Source of the DNA: Reticulitermes lucifugus
Taxonomy: Eukaryota > Arthropoda > Insecta > Blattodea > Rhinotermitidae
Assembly (NCBI GenBank): GCA_026260175.1
Contig: JAKCWW010000061.1
Coordinates: 54,182-118,181, forward strand
Reading direction: 5' to 3'
Length of the DNA: 64,000 nucleotides
The position numbers and the translations under genes are program-made. Shown here in pieces: positions 21,873-33,139 of this stretch. Numbering within the stretch: the stretch's first letter is position 1; the number at the start of each line of letters is the position of its first letter. Below the pieces are notes generated by a model, which saw nothing but the letters and a program-made list of their open reading frames with translations, was not told where the DNA came from and made no database searches.

Positions 21873-23664
21873 TGAAGATTTATTAAGCGGGCTTGTAATA
21901 GTTATTGCATTTACATGTAGCCAAGTTTCGGTTATCCTTATGGCAATTAACATTCCTTACTTCTGTCAGTAAATAACTACATAGATGTTCTGATGTAGTG
22001 CGATAAAGTGTCTTAAATTTTCCGCTATTCATGATTAAGTAGAAGGAATGCAAAGTAGCAATCTGAGAGGAATCGTAGCAGTTTTGTAAATACTACATCT
22101 GCTTACTTACGTGCTTTTAGTTTATCGTTTAGCCTAACCATGAAACTTTATTTTACATATGTAAATTATTTTCCGATTTATAGACCCGAATTCTCCCTTT
22201 ACTTCTTCTTATTCTTCCTCCTCCGACAATGGTAATACCTTCATTTTGCAGGGTTGCTTTCATGCTGGATAGTACAAATATTGACTCTTCGGACGTGTAA
22301 TATACAGTACCATTCAGTATTTTCCATATGAATTCACAAAACATGTGATTTATTCCAGGTATCAAGCAAGTGCAGATAGTATGGAACGCTAGGCAGAACA
22401 TGGCACAGCCGCTAAACTTTGCTGTTGTGAAATAAAAACCGCATAATGTGAAATGCATTCATGGCTACACAGCGGTTATTGGGAGTATAATTCCTCGGAG
22501 ACTGCGTAACTGTTTCTCATGGTTTTCATGTGGTTCAACAATTCACATGACAAAACATTCCCAAGGCACAAAAAACAAATAAACTTTTCTTAAATTTACT
22601 TTGCCGTGGACACAGCTAACGTATTTCGCCTGCGAGATATATAGGTCTTACGCGGAATTTGAGCCTGATGGAAATGTCTTTGTGAGATTGACTACCCACC
22701 CACGCTCTTCTAACGATTTCATCTTTAGTTTATATTCTGTACTTACAATGTTTATAACTTTAAAGAAGTGATACGTCTGCCAACGTGAAGGAATAATTAA
22801 CTGGAATTGGTCTGAAGGAGATTTTCATGAAGGAAATGCTTTGAAGATGACAGGGTATTTGAAGTTTTCCAGTCATATTCATAAAGGCAGATATCTTAGA
22901 AGATAAACCACATATAATTAGAAGCTAATTTAGTTACATGAAACTCCTAACTTCTATAGTCTTTTTATTTCCGTCTAAGAAGTCCAATTAACTAGATGCA
23001 TGTGTCTATTCGTCCCGAGACTTAACTGTAAATAAAAGAGCTGCACACGACTTTGAATGCTTTTACGAAATCAGGTATGAATATTATAATAACCGACGAT
23101 TTTTTAATTTCATCAAACCAACGAAAGTAAAGTTTTACTGCATACCGTTATACCACCTATCAATTATGTACGAAAACCCAGTATAATAATAATAATTTAC
23201 CACTACGCCCACTGTCCCAGGCCCAGAAAGTTGTCGTACTAAACACCTGTTTCATCACGAGCAAATTCCTCAATGATGCAGTCCACTTATCTGAAGAGGC
23301 TGATAACCCCTAATCATGTCATTTTACAATGTTCCCGGCTTAATACACTAAATTCAATATTCCCTGGTGCAACACCCCCAGCAGATACTTGGTTCAAATC
23401 CCGTACTCTGGGACCTTTACAACACCGAGCATAGCCTGAGACAATCGCAAATTATAATATTAAAACCATCACATCATAAAGTTTCTCACAAATAACGAGC
23501 TTTAATATAGCTTGTATATGTTTTGTCTACATACTACGTACATTCATTATCAGAGGGCTTTCCCTTACGAATAAAAAAACCGTCCGGGTCTAATCTCATT
23601 ATGGCTAAGTGTAAAATATTGAAGCCCTTTTTTGTGAGAAAACTTGATATGGTTTGTTGCTTGC
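21873..23664. other. No gene seen
   Basis: No supported gene or repeat. The minus frame 22153-22458 has no domain. Confidence 0.5.
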
Positions 23665-23688
23665 ATTATAATTATAATAATTATTATT
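23665..23688. repeat. (ATT)n tract
   Basis: Short, imperfect ATT/ATA tract. Confidence 0.7.
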
Positions 23689-24241
23689 GATGCTCCTTTT
23701 TTATTAATATTTATACCGGTTGGAAGTATTGTCCGTCTCTTTTGGAACACTGGACTGAGTGTTCCAATTTGTAATGTTAGGGACTCGGGCATGTTTTCTG
23801 TTACGCACAAAACTGTCCTTTGGCTAGATGCGTAAAAGTAGCAAACTTGGTCTGCAGAGATGTAGACATATGTAGGAAACTAATTGCTGCTTTAAAACAA
23901 ATTTTATATTAATTGACACCAATTGGTCACAAATTTGAGACTTGTTTTTGTATTTGAATTTTAGTGGAACCTGAAAAATTAGTTTAGTTGGTTGTAGAGT
24001 CAGTACTCACACTTACCTTCTCTGGTATTTTATTGTTTGCGTAATTGTGTCGTACCTGTGTACTTCTGTATGTATGTGTTCGTGATGGTCGCTTAATTGG
24101 ATTTACGCTGTTACGCTTTCATGATCATAAAGTGAATTGATTTATATATAATTAATAAACGAGTGTACAAACACAATTGTTTCTGAAGGAATTGCAATCT
24201 ACAAGGCAGCATAATCAGTGTTGACCTATGGTAGTGAAGCG
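23689..24241. other. No gene seen
   Basis: Nothing recognised. Confidence 0.5.
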
Positions 24242-24482
24242 TGGTAAAGTTAAGATAGCTTAACACATACTTAACTTCGGCACTAGATGGGGCTGATGGT
24301 CAGCTTCACGTTCTGGCCGCTTTGCTACTGGGAAAAAGCCTCCTGTACCCATGAATATAAAGACCCAGAACCTGGAATTTTTTGGGTAGAGGTAGTCTCC
24401 TTCCTCTGCTGGAATCGAACCAGATTTCTCGGCAGTCCACTCCGTAAATGTGTCACTGTACGGACTGAGCTATCCCGACTCA
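24242..24482 (-). repeat. SINE-B copy 5
   Basis: Best-preserved tRNA head. On the minus strand it reads GATAGCTCAGTCCGTACAGT, then B box GGTTCGATTCC. The A box TAGCTCAGTCCG is close to the pol III consensus. The tail is shortened at the left ('ggtaaagttaag..ttaacttcggcactagatgg'). Confidence 0.85.
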
Positions 24483-24598
24483 ATGTTGCTTGAAATATTT
24501 CGGAAATGATAAAAAGAGTATAACTGTAAGAAGAAATGAAATTCGCGACAAGAATGGTAGGCTCGATTCCTTTGGATTGTAAGAGGAATTTGGATACG

Positions 24599-24859
24599 AT
24601 TTTTTTCCTTGGTGTAAAAGCCTCTAGTGGGCCAGGGCCTCCTCATTATCGAGGCTTCACGATCACACTCAGTTTCACACACCACACTCGGTAGGACTCC
24701 TCTGGACGAATGATCAGCCCGACGCAGAGACCTCTACCTGCAACACACAACACTCACAAGGGACAGACATCCATGCCGCCGGCGGGATTCGAACCCGCAA
24801 TCCCAGCAAGGGAGCGGCCGCAGACCCAACCATTAGACCGCGCGGCGACTGGGATCGGC
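24599..24859 (-). repeat. SINE-A copy 2
   Basis: Same family as 3181-3431, minus strand, with B box GGTTCGAATCC and head GCCGATCCCAGTCGCC. Flanked by target duplications TTTGGATACG (24589-24598) and TTTGGATATG (24860-24869). Confidence 0.9.
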
Positions 24860-24869
24860 TTTGGATATG

Positions 24870-25659
24870 GTACAGGATTTAAATGTATAACCAGTTCCAT
24901 ACAATAGAAAATTACAGTCGTTATTGGAGAGTCCACATTCTTGTAAAGATAAGCTAAAAAATTCCATTCTAAATTTTCTGTTACCAGTCTAAATGGTGAA
25001 GGACTTTCGGGAGACCCTGTAAACGCTGACAAGAGCTTGCAACAATATATCTTTTGGCGAAAATTTGAACTGAAATCTCCACGGGTCTTCCTCACACAAT
25101 TTCAGTTTTATGAATTTTTGCACTGCGCATTTAAAACCTTGTAAAAAAGTGAGTTTGTATGTGGCCATTTAGACCTACGATATTGGAAGGCTGACGCCGA
25201 TAAACCTCAGACATCCCCCTATTGCTAGGCTTACCCCTTTTTAGTGCTGTGTCACCAAGAACACTACGAGGTAACGCCTGTGTGGCATTGTAATCCAAAA
25301 TGCGTGTAATTTTTATTAAAGTATTTTTATAGGAAACTGGAAAGTAATATGGCCGTTGTGCGAAATATTTTGATAAAGTGAGGCTTCTAATATGTCGTAA
25401 ATTTATGTGACAAGAGGTCCTCAAATTATGTAAAAATCCAGGCGTCATCTCCAAATTCAAAGCTCCAGATGGGCGATATGAAGCAAGTTCCATACTGAAG
25501 CCCCATAATCCTGGAGCGTTGATGCTGAATATAGAAATATTTTCTGATTTTACCTCTTATCGATGGGTAATAATTACCTGACCGTTAACGTATTTACCAA
25601 ACTCTACAAATTAACAAGGCGTAAAACTTAAGAAGACTTGAAATTTAATCGCGCTTTAC
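24870..25659. other. No gene seen
   Basis: The minus frame 25131-25493 has no motif. Confidence 0.5.
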
Positions 25660-25785
25660 TTTTATTTTTTGTTTGTTTATTAAAATTGATCGTAAATAAA
25701 TTATGGAGTAGAATGGATTAAAGTGGCTCAGGATAGGGACAAGTGACTTACTTCTGTGAACACGGTAATGAACCTTCAGGTTAAA
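25660..25785 (+). pseudogene. LINE C-terminal relic, plus strand
   Basis: The plus frame reads EWIKVAQDRDK, a stop, then VNTVMNLQVKF (about 25711-25788), the end of the recurrent LINE protein (D/E-W-I-x-x-A-Q-D-R-D-x-W-R..V-N-T-V-M-N-L). One of the clearest matches in the window. Confidence 0.7.
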
Positions 25786-25850
25786 TTCGTGTTCTCCTCC
25801 ATATGTGCCACATGTCCAGCCTATCTCATCCCCTTTGATGCGTAGCATTA
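25786..25850 (-). pseudogene. LINE fragment in inverted orientation
   Basis: On the minus strand 'gatgagataggctggacatgtggcacatatggaggagaa' corresponds to the segment encoding the R-W-A-G-H-V-A-R-M-G-E-E-like stretch just upstream of the C-terminus. It abuts the plus-strand piece at 25785, so the two LINE fragments meet in opposite orientation. Confidence 0.55.
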
Positions 25851-27060
25851 ATCACAGACCAAACTATAAAGTACACAATTCGTGTTGGAAACATTTCTTC
25901 AGTGTGGTGTGTATTTGGAAAAAATACGTCGTCGTCTTTGTGATTTATATGCGGTCTGGTGTCTATAGTATATGGAATGCAAATTTCCACTCGTCTTGAT
26001 GTATGCTTATGTAATATAAATATAAAAATCCGTGTTTATTGACAAAACACGCTGGATCTCTGCAGTTTTTAAAGAGTGAATATATTTGTTTAATTCTTGT
26101 AAGGCGGCTGGTGGCTTGATTATAAACACAGTGTTGCAAGCAGTTGTAGAGCCTTGCGCAGTAGTGGTAGCCCATTGCGAACGGTCTGTATTTAAATCCT
26201 TATGACACTGGTACAGCCGTGACCGATACTTTAAAACTTGCCTTCAGTGAGCCAGATACTGTACAGGGTCCGCTTGGCTGATGCATGCCATACACATTAA
26301 GTAGGTGGGAGACAGCTCTAAAACTTGATAAACAACACAAAATTTTCATTGATTAATCCATTCCCTGCCTGTCTGTCTTCTTCCTGTTCCCTGTTCATGC
26401 CTCAGATTTATGAGCTAAATGCCACTCTTTCTAGGCTTATACGGGAAGCTGCTAACTGGCAAGGAACCCATGCTACGAGGTAAGCAGTTGCTTTGTTACA
26501 GCTAACAAGCGCAACTCTGTGGAGAAGAGCCCTTTTTCGGAAGCAGGAAGTCCAACTGGTCAAGAAGTTACCGCTTCTTATGGTAATCAAATACACATTA
26601 TCGTGTTCACCACAGTCTACACAGACCGTGCCACAAAATTCATCCACGTCTGACGTAACTTTTCGTAACAGGTTAGTTTCACGACGATGGACCAGGGAAC
26701 CATTTAATGTGGTAGTTATTCATAGAGACGTGTATAATATTTGAACATAATTTTGTCCTTCATTTAGAGTGTAAGCTTACGCATGGTTGTGTTTCCTCTT
26801 CGCCCCGGATTTGTTTCTTGTTTTGAGTATAAATACAACTATTTTGAAGCTAATAGAAAATTTAAACTTATTTCATAGTATTTTAAATACAAAAGTAATC
26901 GTTAAAGCTCTTTGGTTACTGAGAATAAATACAGGCGTTAGTCGATAATTCATCTCACCTTTACAGACATTTCTAGTTACGGAGACAGACATTCATTTCC
27001 TGTTGGAATGTGGTTTCTAATATATATAAGAAGGGCACCAACAAATGCAGATACTCGTAA
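25851..27060. other. No gene seen
   Basis: Around 26540-26600 'caactggtcaagaagttaccg' resembles the LINE 3' tail phrase (minus) but is too short to call. No gene. Confidence 0.45.
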
Positions 27061-27240
27061 GTACACAAAAATTTGTTTTATGCATACAATGGACTCCTAC
27101 ATGTTTCGGCCAAACATGTGGCCATCTTCAGTGATATAAAATACAAGGGTTAGATACATTAAAATATAAAAATAAATTATAAAAATAAGAAAACATAAAA
27201 ATGTCACAACCAATGTAAGGATGTAATTACACACTCCGAA
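27061..27240 (-). repeat. Half of a hammerhead-like foldback repeat
   Basis: On the minus strand: CTGAAGA (27131-27125), T, GGCC, loop ACATGTTT, GGCC, GAAACATGTAGG. Stem II is four G-C pairs; position N7 is A, which hammerheads allow. Stem I is not apparent. AT-rich flanks resemble those inside the 35.8-kb element. No inverted partner was found within 700 bp. Confidence 0.4.
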
Positions 27241-27349
27241 ACGTACAGTGTTGATCCTTATTATAAAATCATGGAGACAACTATGGACTTGGTATGTAGC
27301 TGAATGGCGGGAAATTAGGAACCCACAGAGAATTCAGGTGCCGAAAAAG

Positions 27350-27430
27350 CTTTTGGTAAACTTCAAATTGGAAGATTAGCAATAGAACCAGAGGATAATA
27401 TTAAGATGTTTGTTAGCGATGTGTATTGGT
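27350..27430 (+). pseudogene. LINE relic
   Basis: The plus frame gives KAFGKLQIGR and then EPEDNIKMFVSDVYWYEH (around 27391-27428), matching the family's G-K-P-E-G..W-E-D-N-I-K-M-D stretch. Confidence 0.55.
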
Positions 27431-28434
27431 ATGAGCACTATTGAGCCTTTGGGAACTGCTGCCACACTGTTACTTACGGTCAGGGTGCATAGAATTCCAT
27501 CGCCGTGAAATATTCAAAGTTGATAGCGAAATTTCAGTTGTTTCGTGTTGAGCCGGTGATTCGTATAGCGAAAATACTCGTAGTTCGTTCTTGCAATTAG
27601 GCGATACTGCCCGCCATATGAATGACATACAATGTGGGGTCATTATTATAATTGTATTAATGAAATAAAGGTTTGAGCTCGGAAAGGCCTTTGGAAATGT
27701 TGCTATAGTGCGGATGGAAGGCCCAAAGGACGTCGCTCAATATTAAAACGCTCTTTGCTTATCCGATACTTGAATGTTTTGGTGTGTCATTTGGGCCGTG
27801 TGTTTGTGTTTAGCGAACAGTCAAACCACTCCGAGCTGTTCTACGAATGGAGTAGGCCTTGGCTGAGACGCTAGCTGCAGAAACAGAATCCATTCCTGCA
27901 TGTGACTCACGTGTCGGTCGTAAATGCAGACACGTGCACTTGTGTTTATTTTTAGGCTGCACATATATTAAGCAACGTGTAACATACGTGCAGTGACGTG
28001 GTGTAGATTGGTCCCACTCTCCTGCGATATGTATCAACCATATACGAGGCAGAATCAAATTCTATTTTTGTAAGTTAGGGGAAGAATGTATATGGGAACG
28101 CTCAGTGTGTAGGAAAGTGAAGTTCTGTATGCTGAAGCGTGAGTGGTTTTGGGGGCGGGGAAGAAGTTTTACGGTAAAAACGTTAGAGAAGCAATGATTG
28201 ATGTGACCAGGGGCAAAAAACATTAACCACAGTGGCGGATTTCGCTTAATGTGATTTTAGCCTCGTATTCCTCAACGGTAATGGGTGAATGCAACGAATA
28301 TAGGTAATTCACGTAAGAGTGTATTAAGCCTACACTTATTAAATATAACATCAACACGACCCTTACCTACGTGACTCACCTCGTATAAATTTAACTCCGC
28401 ACAGCACAGTCCTCTGTATTTTATGACACCCAGC
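27431..28434. other. No gene seen
   Basis: The minus frame 27810-28058 is without motif. Confidence 0.5.
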
Positions 28435-28620
28435 GTGTCACAATCTTGTTCACAGATTTCCGCGCCTGGTCCGTGTCCTGATCCAGGTAAATCCAGTTCA
28501 AAATTTCATACATTAGTTCTCTTCTCTATTTAATATTATCTTCCCATCTATGCCATGGTCTCCCAAACGGTATTTTATGCTTTTGGTTTTTCTTCTAAAA
28601 TTTTGTATGTATCTCTTATC
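28435..28620 (-). pseudogene. LINE C-terminal relic
   Basis: The minus strand reads GRPWHRWEDNIK (about 28565-28530), then, after a stop, NWIYLDQDTDQARKSVNKI. Both match the recurrent C-terminus (G-R-P-R-R-R-W-E-D-N-I-K..D-W-I-x-L-A-Q-D). One stop and some drift. Confidence 0.65.
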
Positions 28621-28834
28621 TCACCTATTCATACCAAATTTTCTTCTTATCTTGTCAGATCTTATAATTGTCTTAATCAATATATGCCAAGCGTGAGACA
28701 TCTCGTACCTTCATTTGTTCTGTCTGACTATATTTATTATGCATCGGTTTCGAGGATAATATTCGTAGCTTTTATCTTCACCACTATAAATTGTAAAATA
28801 ATGTTTAGGTTTTCCAAAAATTGACAGCGTTTAG

Positions 28835-28953
28835 TTCCGTAGGGTAGAACATTGAAGGTATTTGAGAGCATGATGCTGAGGAGATGTTTTGGAAATATCA
28901 GAGGAAATAAGGGACAGAAAGATGGATGATATTGCATAATAATTTTCATAATT
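28835..28953 (+). pseudogene. LINE relic (V-F-E-N-x-V-L-R region)
   Basis: The plus frame reads TLKVFESMMLRRCFGNIRGN, equivalent to VFENKVLRKMHGAEKDEV at 10.4 kb. It stops exactly where SINE-A copy 3 starts, so the SINE probably inserted into it. Confidence 0.6.
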
Positions 28954-29211
28954 GCCGATTCCAGTGGCCGCGCGGTTTAAGGCGTGGGTCTGCGGTCGCT
29001 CGCTTGCTGGGATTGCGGGTTCGATTTCCGCCGGTGGCATGGAAGTCTGTCTCTTGTGAGTGTTGTGTGTTGTCAGGTAGAGATCTCTGAGACGGGCCGA
29101 TCACACGTCCAGAGGAGCCTTACCGAGCTTGGTGTGTCTAATTGAATATGATCTCGGAACATCAAAATTGAGAAGACCTAGGCCCACTAGGGCTGTGGAG
29201 CCATAAAAAAT
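28954..29211 (+). repeat. SINE-A copy 3
   Basis: GCCGATTCCAGTGGCCGC head, A-box region GTGGCCGCGCGG, B box GGTTCGATTTC, body 'gtcaggtagagatctctgag', 3' end 'gggctgtggagccataaaaa' with an A-rich tail. The target duplication is not clear because both flanks are AT-rich. Confidence 0.88.
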
Positions 29212-29357
29212 TAAAAAATTGTCTCTTTGTTAAATACGATTAATATGATGACTTGATGAGCGATCATGAGCTGCTGAAGAGGGACTTTGCTCGGGAGGTT
29301 GGTCAACATATTCTTGGCCAGTAACTGTTAACTTCAGAGAATGATAAACACCTTTCA

Positions 29358-29424
29358 CAACAGCAGCAGCAACAACAGCAACTACTACTGCTGCTACTAC
29401 TAATACTACTAGTTCTACTACTGT
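29358..29424. repeat. (CAG)n/(ACT)n trinucleotide tract
   Basis: Mixed CAG, CAA and CTACTG units. Poly-Ser, poly-Cys and Val-Ala frames on the minus strand are translations of it. Confidence 0.85.
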
Positions 29425-29723
29425 ACTGTTGATGCTGATGCATATGTGTGTAACGTTTTTCAACAAAACGTTTTGCGATCTCGGATCTCTGATGTGTGAT
29501 CAGTAAAAAGTTAAGACAGTGTTTAGTAACGTGTAATGTTCCGCTACGTAAACCGACAATATAATTTGAACTGAGCTGTCGTATTGTAAATTTCACAGTG
29601 CGCAGAACACCCCAGGCAATTGCGCCAAGCACCTTGTGCTCGTGCACACAGATATAATCATATACAGCATTTGATCCAACAAATTGTGCGATCAGTAATA
29701 AATAATCATTTTTCTCTTATGTT

Positions 29724-29766
29724 CCTGCTACATGTTTCGACCTCTACAAAGTTATCATCAGGAAGG
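29724..29766 (-). ncRNA. Hammerhead-ribozyme-like motif
   Basis: On the minus strand: CCTTC, CTGATGA (29761-29755), T, AACTTTGTAGAGGTC, GAAACATGTA, GCAGG. Stem II is weakened by mutation compared with the partner arm. Stem I CCTTC/GCAGG has four of five pairs. Confidence 0.4.
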
Positions 29767-30154
29767 TATGAACAAAGGCGTACAAGTACAGCAAATTGTG
29801 TCACAGATGTGCTTGCGTAGAGTTAAAATAGAATATGGTTAATTACAATTGCTAAAATGTTTAAAATATAAATCAATTAACAAATATTTATTGCAGTTCT
29901 AAACAATATTTTATCTTCCATTATCAACAAACATCTATCCAAATTTTTGTCGTCTTCATTCAAAAGGAATGTCCTTGTGTTCTCTGGTTGGTGTTTATGC
30001 CGTGGTGGATCATTGATTACTATGTCTGTGTCTGTGTTTGTGTTTGATGTACATTTTAAACATTTTTTGTAATTTTAATTAACAGTACTTTGTTTTAACT
30101 TTACACGCGCACATCTTTGACACAATTTGCTCCACGTGCATGCCTTTTTATATA

Positions 30155-30197
30155 CCTGCCTGATGATGACCTTGTAGAGGTCGAAACATGTAGGAGG
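30155..30197 (+). ncRNA. Hammerhead-ribozyme-like motif
   Basis: CCTGC, CTGATGA (30160-30166), T, GACC, TTGTAGA, GGTC, GAAACATGTA, GGAGG. Stem II GACC/GGTC is perfect. Stem I has a mismatch. The predicted cleavage base is A at 30192. Confidence 0.42.
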
Positions 30198-30252
30198 AAC
30201 AGAAGTGACAAGTGATTATTTATTATTGATTGTGCAATTTGTTGTAACAAAT

Positions 30253-30715
30253 ACTGTTTAATCTATTGCACGGAATATGGAATACGTTAGATGTAATCAT
30301 ATTTCGCGTACGAATAATAATTTTTCTATTTTTCTGTTATTCAGTAACCAAAGAGTCCACCGTTTTAACCGATATAAATACACGAATGTTCTGCATCTAT
30401 TTTTGGTTTTATTTTTCAATGATTACCCTCTTTTGTCATTTTAATAACTAATTTCCGCATTTTCCGTCATTTGCACGGGATTGCTATTTTAATCGGTTTA
30501 TCGAGGTGTTTTCATAAAAGCTGTTACAAAAATGACAGTCAAACAATTGTTGACATTTTATTTCCACAAAAGGGTATGTATTCTTCTTTTCTCATGCGAA
30601 TGTTATTAATTTAATCATTTTGACGGTGGTCATACAGATACGTGTAAGCTAGTGGATTTCCTCGTCTCTAGCGTGAGTAGAGAAAGAGCTTATTTTATTT
30701 ATTTATTTATATGTA
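30253..30715. other. No gene seen
   Basis: AT-rich; nothing recognised. Confidence 0.5.
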
Positions 30716-30990
30716 GTTACTTTAACAATTTGTCACAAACTCGGGCTATGAGCGTATCGTTTAATGATGGGATGATGGTGTAGAATGAATTTGGAAGGAT
30801 GTAAATGAAGCAGTCGTAACCTATTTTTAGGCGTTGTCTCAACATTTGATAGGGACTGTGGAAAACTAAACAAAATTTGAAGATAGTCGGTGTCCTGGCT
30901 AGTTTCCTTCCGAACACATGTCCGAATCTTTACCACATGATCCATCATGCTCAGTGAGAGAGTGTTGCTGTTATAATTATAATAATTATT
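30716..30990 (-). repeat. Possible interspersed repeat
   Basis: Two overlapping minus frames (30717-30917 and 30733-31002). The phrase 'ttgtctcaacatttgatagggactg' looks like a repeat I recall in insect sequence, but I cannot confirm it and it has no second copy here. Confidence 0.25.
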
Positions 30991-31084
30991 ATTAATGTTC
31001 ACGCAGAATGTAGCATTTTCATTGAAATTCTATGCATATAATGGCGAAAAGTCTAAGTTATTCAGAATTAATACACACAGTGTG

Positions 31085-31351
31085 GCCGTGCCATGGCTCA
31101 GGCGGTTAGTCGCCGGTGTCTCACCACGGAGGCCAGGGTTCGATCCCAGGTCAAGTCCATGTAAGATTTGTGGTGGACAAAGTGGCACTGGGACAGGTNN
31201 NNNNNNNNNNNNNNNNNNNNNNNNNNNNNNNNNNNNNNNNNNNNNNNNNNNNNNNNNNNGTAAAAAAAACTGCTCATCCATCTATCATCATCATTGGGGT
31301 TGCACAAAAAGCCTTAAGGCTGGGGTGCGGGGGCCCTTCATCACAAAAAGA
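31085..31351 (+). repeat. SINE-C (tRNA-derived), with assembly gap
   Basis: The head has A box TGGCTCAGGCGG (31094-31105) and B box GGGTTCGATCCC (31137-31148), near the pol III consensus. The 3' half ends 'gggcccttcatcacaaaaag'. A 15-bp target duplication with one mismatch (ending ACACAGTGTG) lies at 31070-31084 and 31352-31366. A different family from SINE-A and SINE-B. The middle is lost in a gap (31199-31259). Confidence 0.85.
31199..31259. other. Assembly gap (61 N)
   Basis: A run of N in the body of SINE-C. Frames through it are artefacts. Confidence 0.95.
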
Positions 31352-31366
31352 AATAAACACAGTGTG

Positions 31367-32939
31367 AGTTTTAATTGGAAATAAATTCTATAAGCACTAC
31401 GTGAAGTTGCTTGTCAAGACTAAAAAGTATAAGGTCCGAATTTAGTTGAATACTTGTAAGGTACTGGTTTAGGCATGAGCTTGAGCCTCATGAACCTCAT
31501 GGCTCGTGATAAAGTGCTTCTTTATTAGTGGAGATAGGTAACATGATCGGCACTCCATGCACCAGCATGCGCCTTGGCGTACCTCTCAAACTTCGACTGA
31601 GCGTCGCGAGCAGAGTGGCAGAGTGGCACTATACGGGCGCGGAGTAGACGCATCTCTCATCATACTGATAGCAAACGTACAGGATAGAGCGGCTGATTCT
31701 CTACACAGACTTTAGAGTGATACTGTGCTCTTACTTTATGGAGATCGCTGATGTTGGACTGCCCACGTAGGTTGGCCACGTCTACCCCCACGTACATAAC
31801 CTGTCAGAAGGTGTGTGGGTCAGTTTGCTGATAACTGTGCACGATAGAGTTTTGCTATTCAGAGTTTAGTGTGATGGTACTTGTGAGCACAAAAACCAGG
31901 TTATTATATGGCTATTATATTAATATTATATGGTTATTATATTAAAGGAAAGTCGTTGCTTTCACCAGGTATGCATTCTGATGTACAAGTCGAGCTTTGT
32001 AGTGTGGTTCGGCTACCGACCGATTACCATACCAACTATATGTTGCGGGGTTTTTGTATAGAAATTGACTTGCAAATGTGAATGAACCGTGATATAGAGA
32101 TCTGTTGCTGTCACTGAGCTCTGAAACATTATAGCTTTGTCACAGGTTCTCGCCTCTGATCTCTCCTGAGCCACTTAAGTCGGGCGCAGATATACAATCT
32201 GTTCTCCTAGATTCGGTTTGATATCATCTCGTCTACGCCTGTATGTTACTAAGGTTGTCTTTCTAGAGTTCTTGCAGAGAGGGTTGATGTAATGGCAGCG
32301 GTCTGGAACTGCATTCTAGAAGCTCCTAGCCCCAGTGCTGGTTGGGCTACTGCATTTCATCAACGAGAGTGCTTTTTGTTGCCCTTTGTCCTTCCAGGGA
32401 AATATGGGGATATAAGATTCAAATGCGCCACAACTGTTTCCTTCCCAGTTACTATCTTCTTACAACTCTTCTTGCCTTCCATTTCATTTATCGTCATTTG
32501 ACATCTATAGTTGAGACGTCGTTGAATAACTATTAGTGCTTTGTTTAAAACAAGAAACACACAGCCGTACACTACCTTCCTTAATGGAACGTCTGTTCAG
32601 TTTCGAAATTATGATAAATGCCTCAGCAATTTGTCTTCTGCTATCTTATAGCAGAAGAACTTTGTGCTAAATCTACAGTAGTATAACCTGGCAGCTAGTC
32701 CGGACACTTTTGAAGTCCGCACGTTAAATAAATTGGCTTTCAGGCGCGGTTTGAATTTGAAACACGAATACATATTTTTCCATTTCCACAAGCGCTCAGA
32801 CAGAAACGAATGTTGTTTTTATGGCTGTGTAACACTGCGTTTGTTTTAATGCTCCCTACTGACGCAGAGGTCATACGTTATTTTGGTTTTCATATCTGTA
32901 TAATTTGGCGTTTTGTAGCTCACCATTACTGATTAAAGT
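31367..32939. other. No gene seen
   Basis: Contains a two-copy 22-bp repeat at 31903-31944 (ATTATATGG start at 31903 and 31925). Frames at 32292-32572 lack domains. Confidence 0.5.
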
Positions 32940-33139
32940 CGTTACCGAGATTGGGATGTGTGCAGTTCAGGCGGTGCACGAATTCCGGACGCCAGGTCGC
33001 TGTGGGGACTAAATTTTGTATGGTGGCGCCTGATGTTTGTGGGTTCTCAGCATTGAACTTGCTTAAGGCCACCTTTCAGACGCCTACAATTTTGGGGCGG
33101 CTGCTACATTTTTGGAAAATCTGTGCATCTGTGGTGTAA
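32940..33139 (+). repeat. Possible LINE-related repeat
   Basis: A plus frame of 62 codons includes VGTKFCMVAPDVCG and GRLLHFWKICA. I recall similar peptides as recurrent in termite and cockroach predicted proteins, so it is probably repeat-derived. Not verified. Confidence 0.3.

Larger units (their letters stand above)
29670..30252. mobile_element. 583-bp foldback element with paired hammerhead-like modules
   Basis: Arms of about 210 bp (29670-29881 and 30042-30252) are complementary with moderate divergence and indels; shared blocks include 'caacaaattg', 'aataaataatca', 'ctacatgtttcgacctctac', 'caaattgtgtca' and 'aaatgtttaaaat'. The central 160 bp is unrelated. Each arm carries the CTGATGA..GAAACATGTA module (minus 29724-29766, plus 30155-30197). 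No open frame of note. Confidence 0.75.

Noticed and set aside
24710-24907. Frame containing MPPAGFEPAIPARERPQT
   Set aside because: It is the antisense reading of the SINE-A tRNA-like region; the same peptide appears at the other SINE-A copies.
29230-29647. Minus frames with poly-Ser/poly-Cys
   Set aside because: Translation of the CAG/ACT tract.
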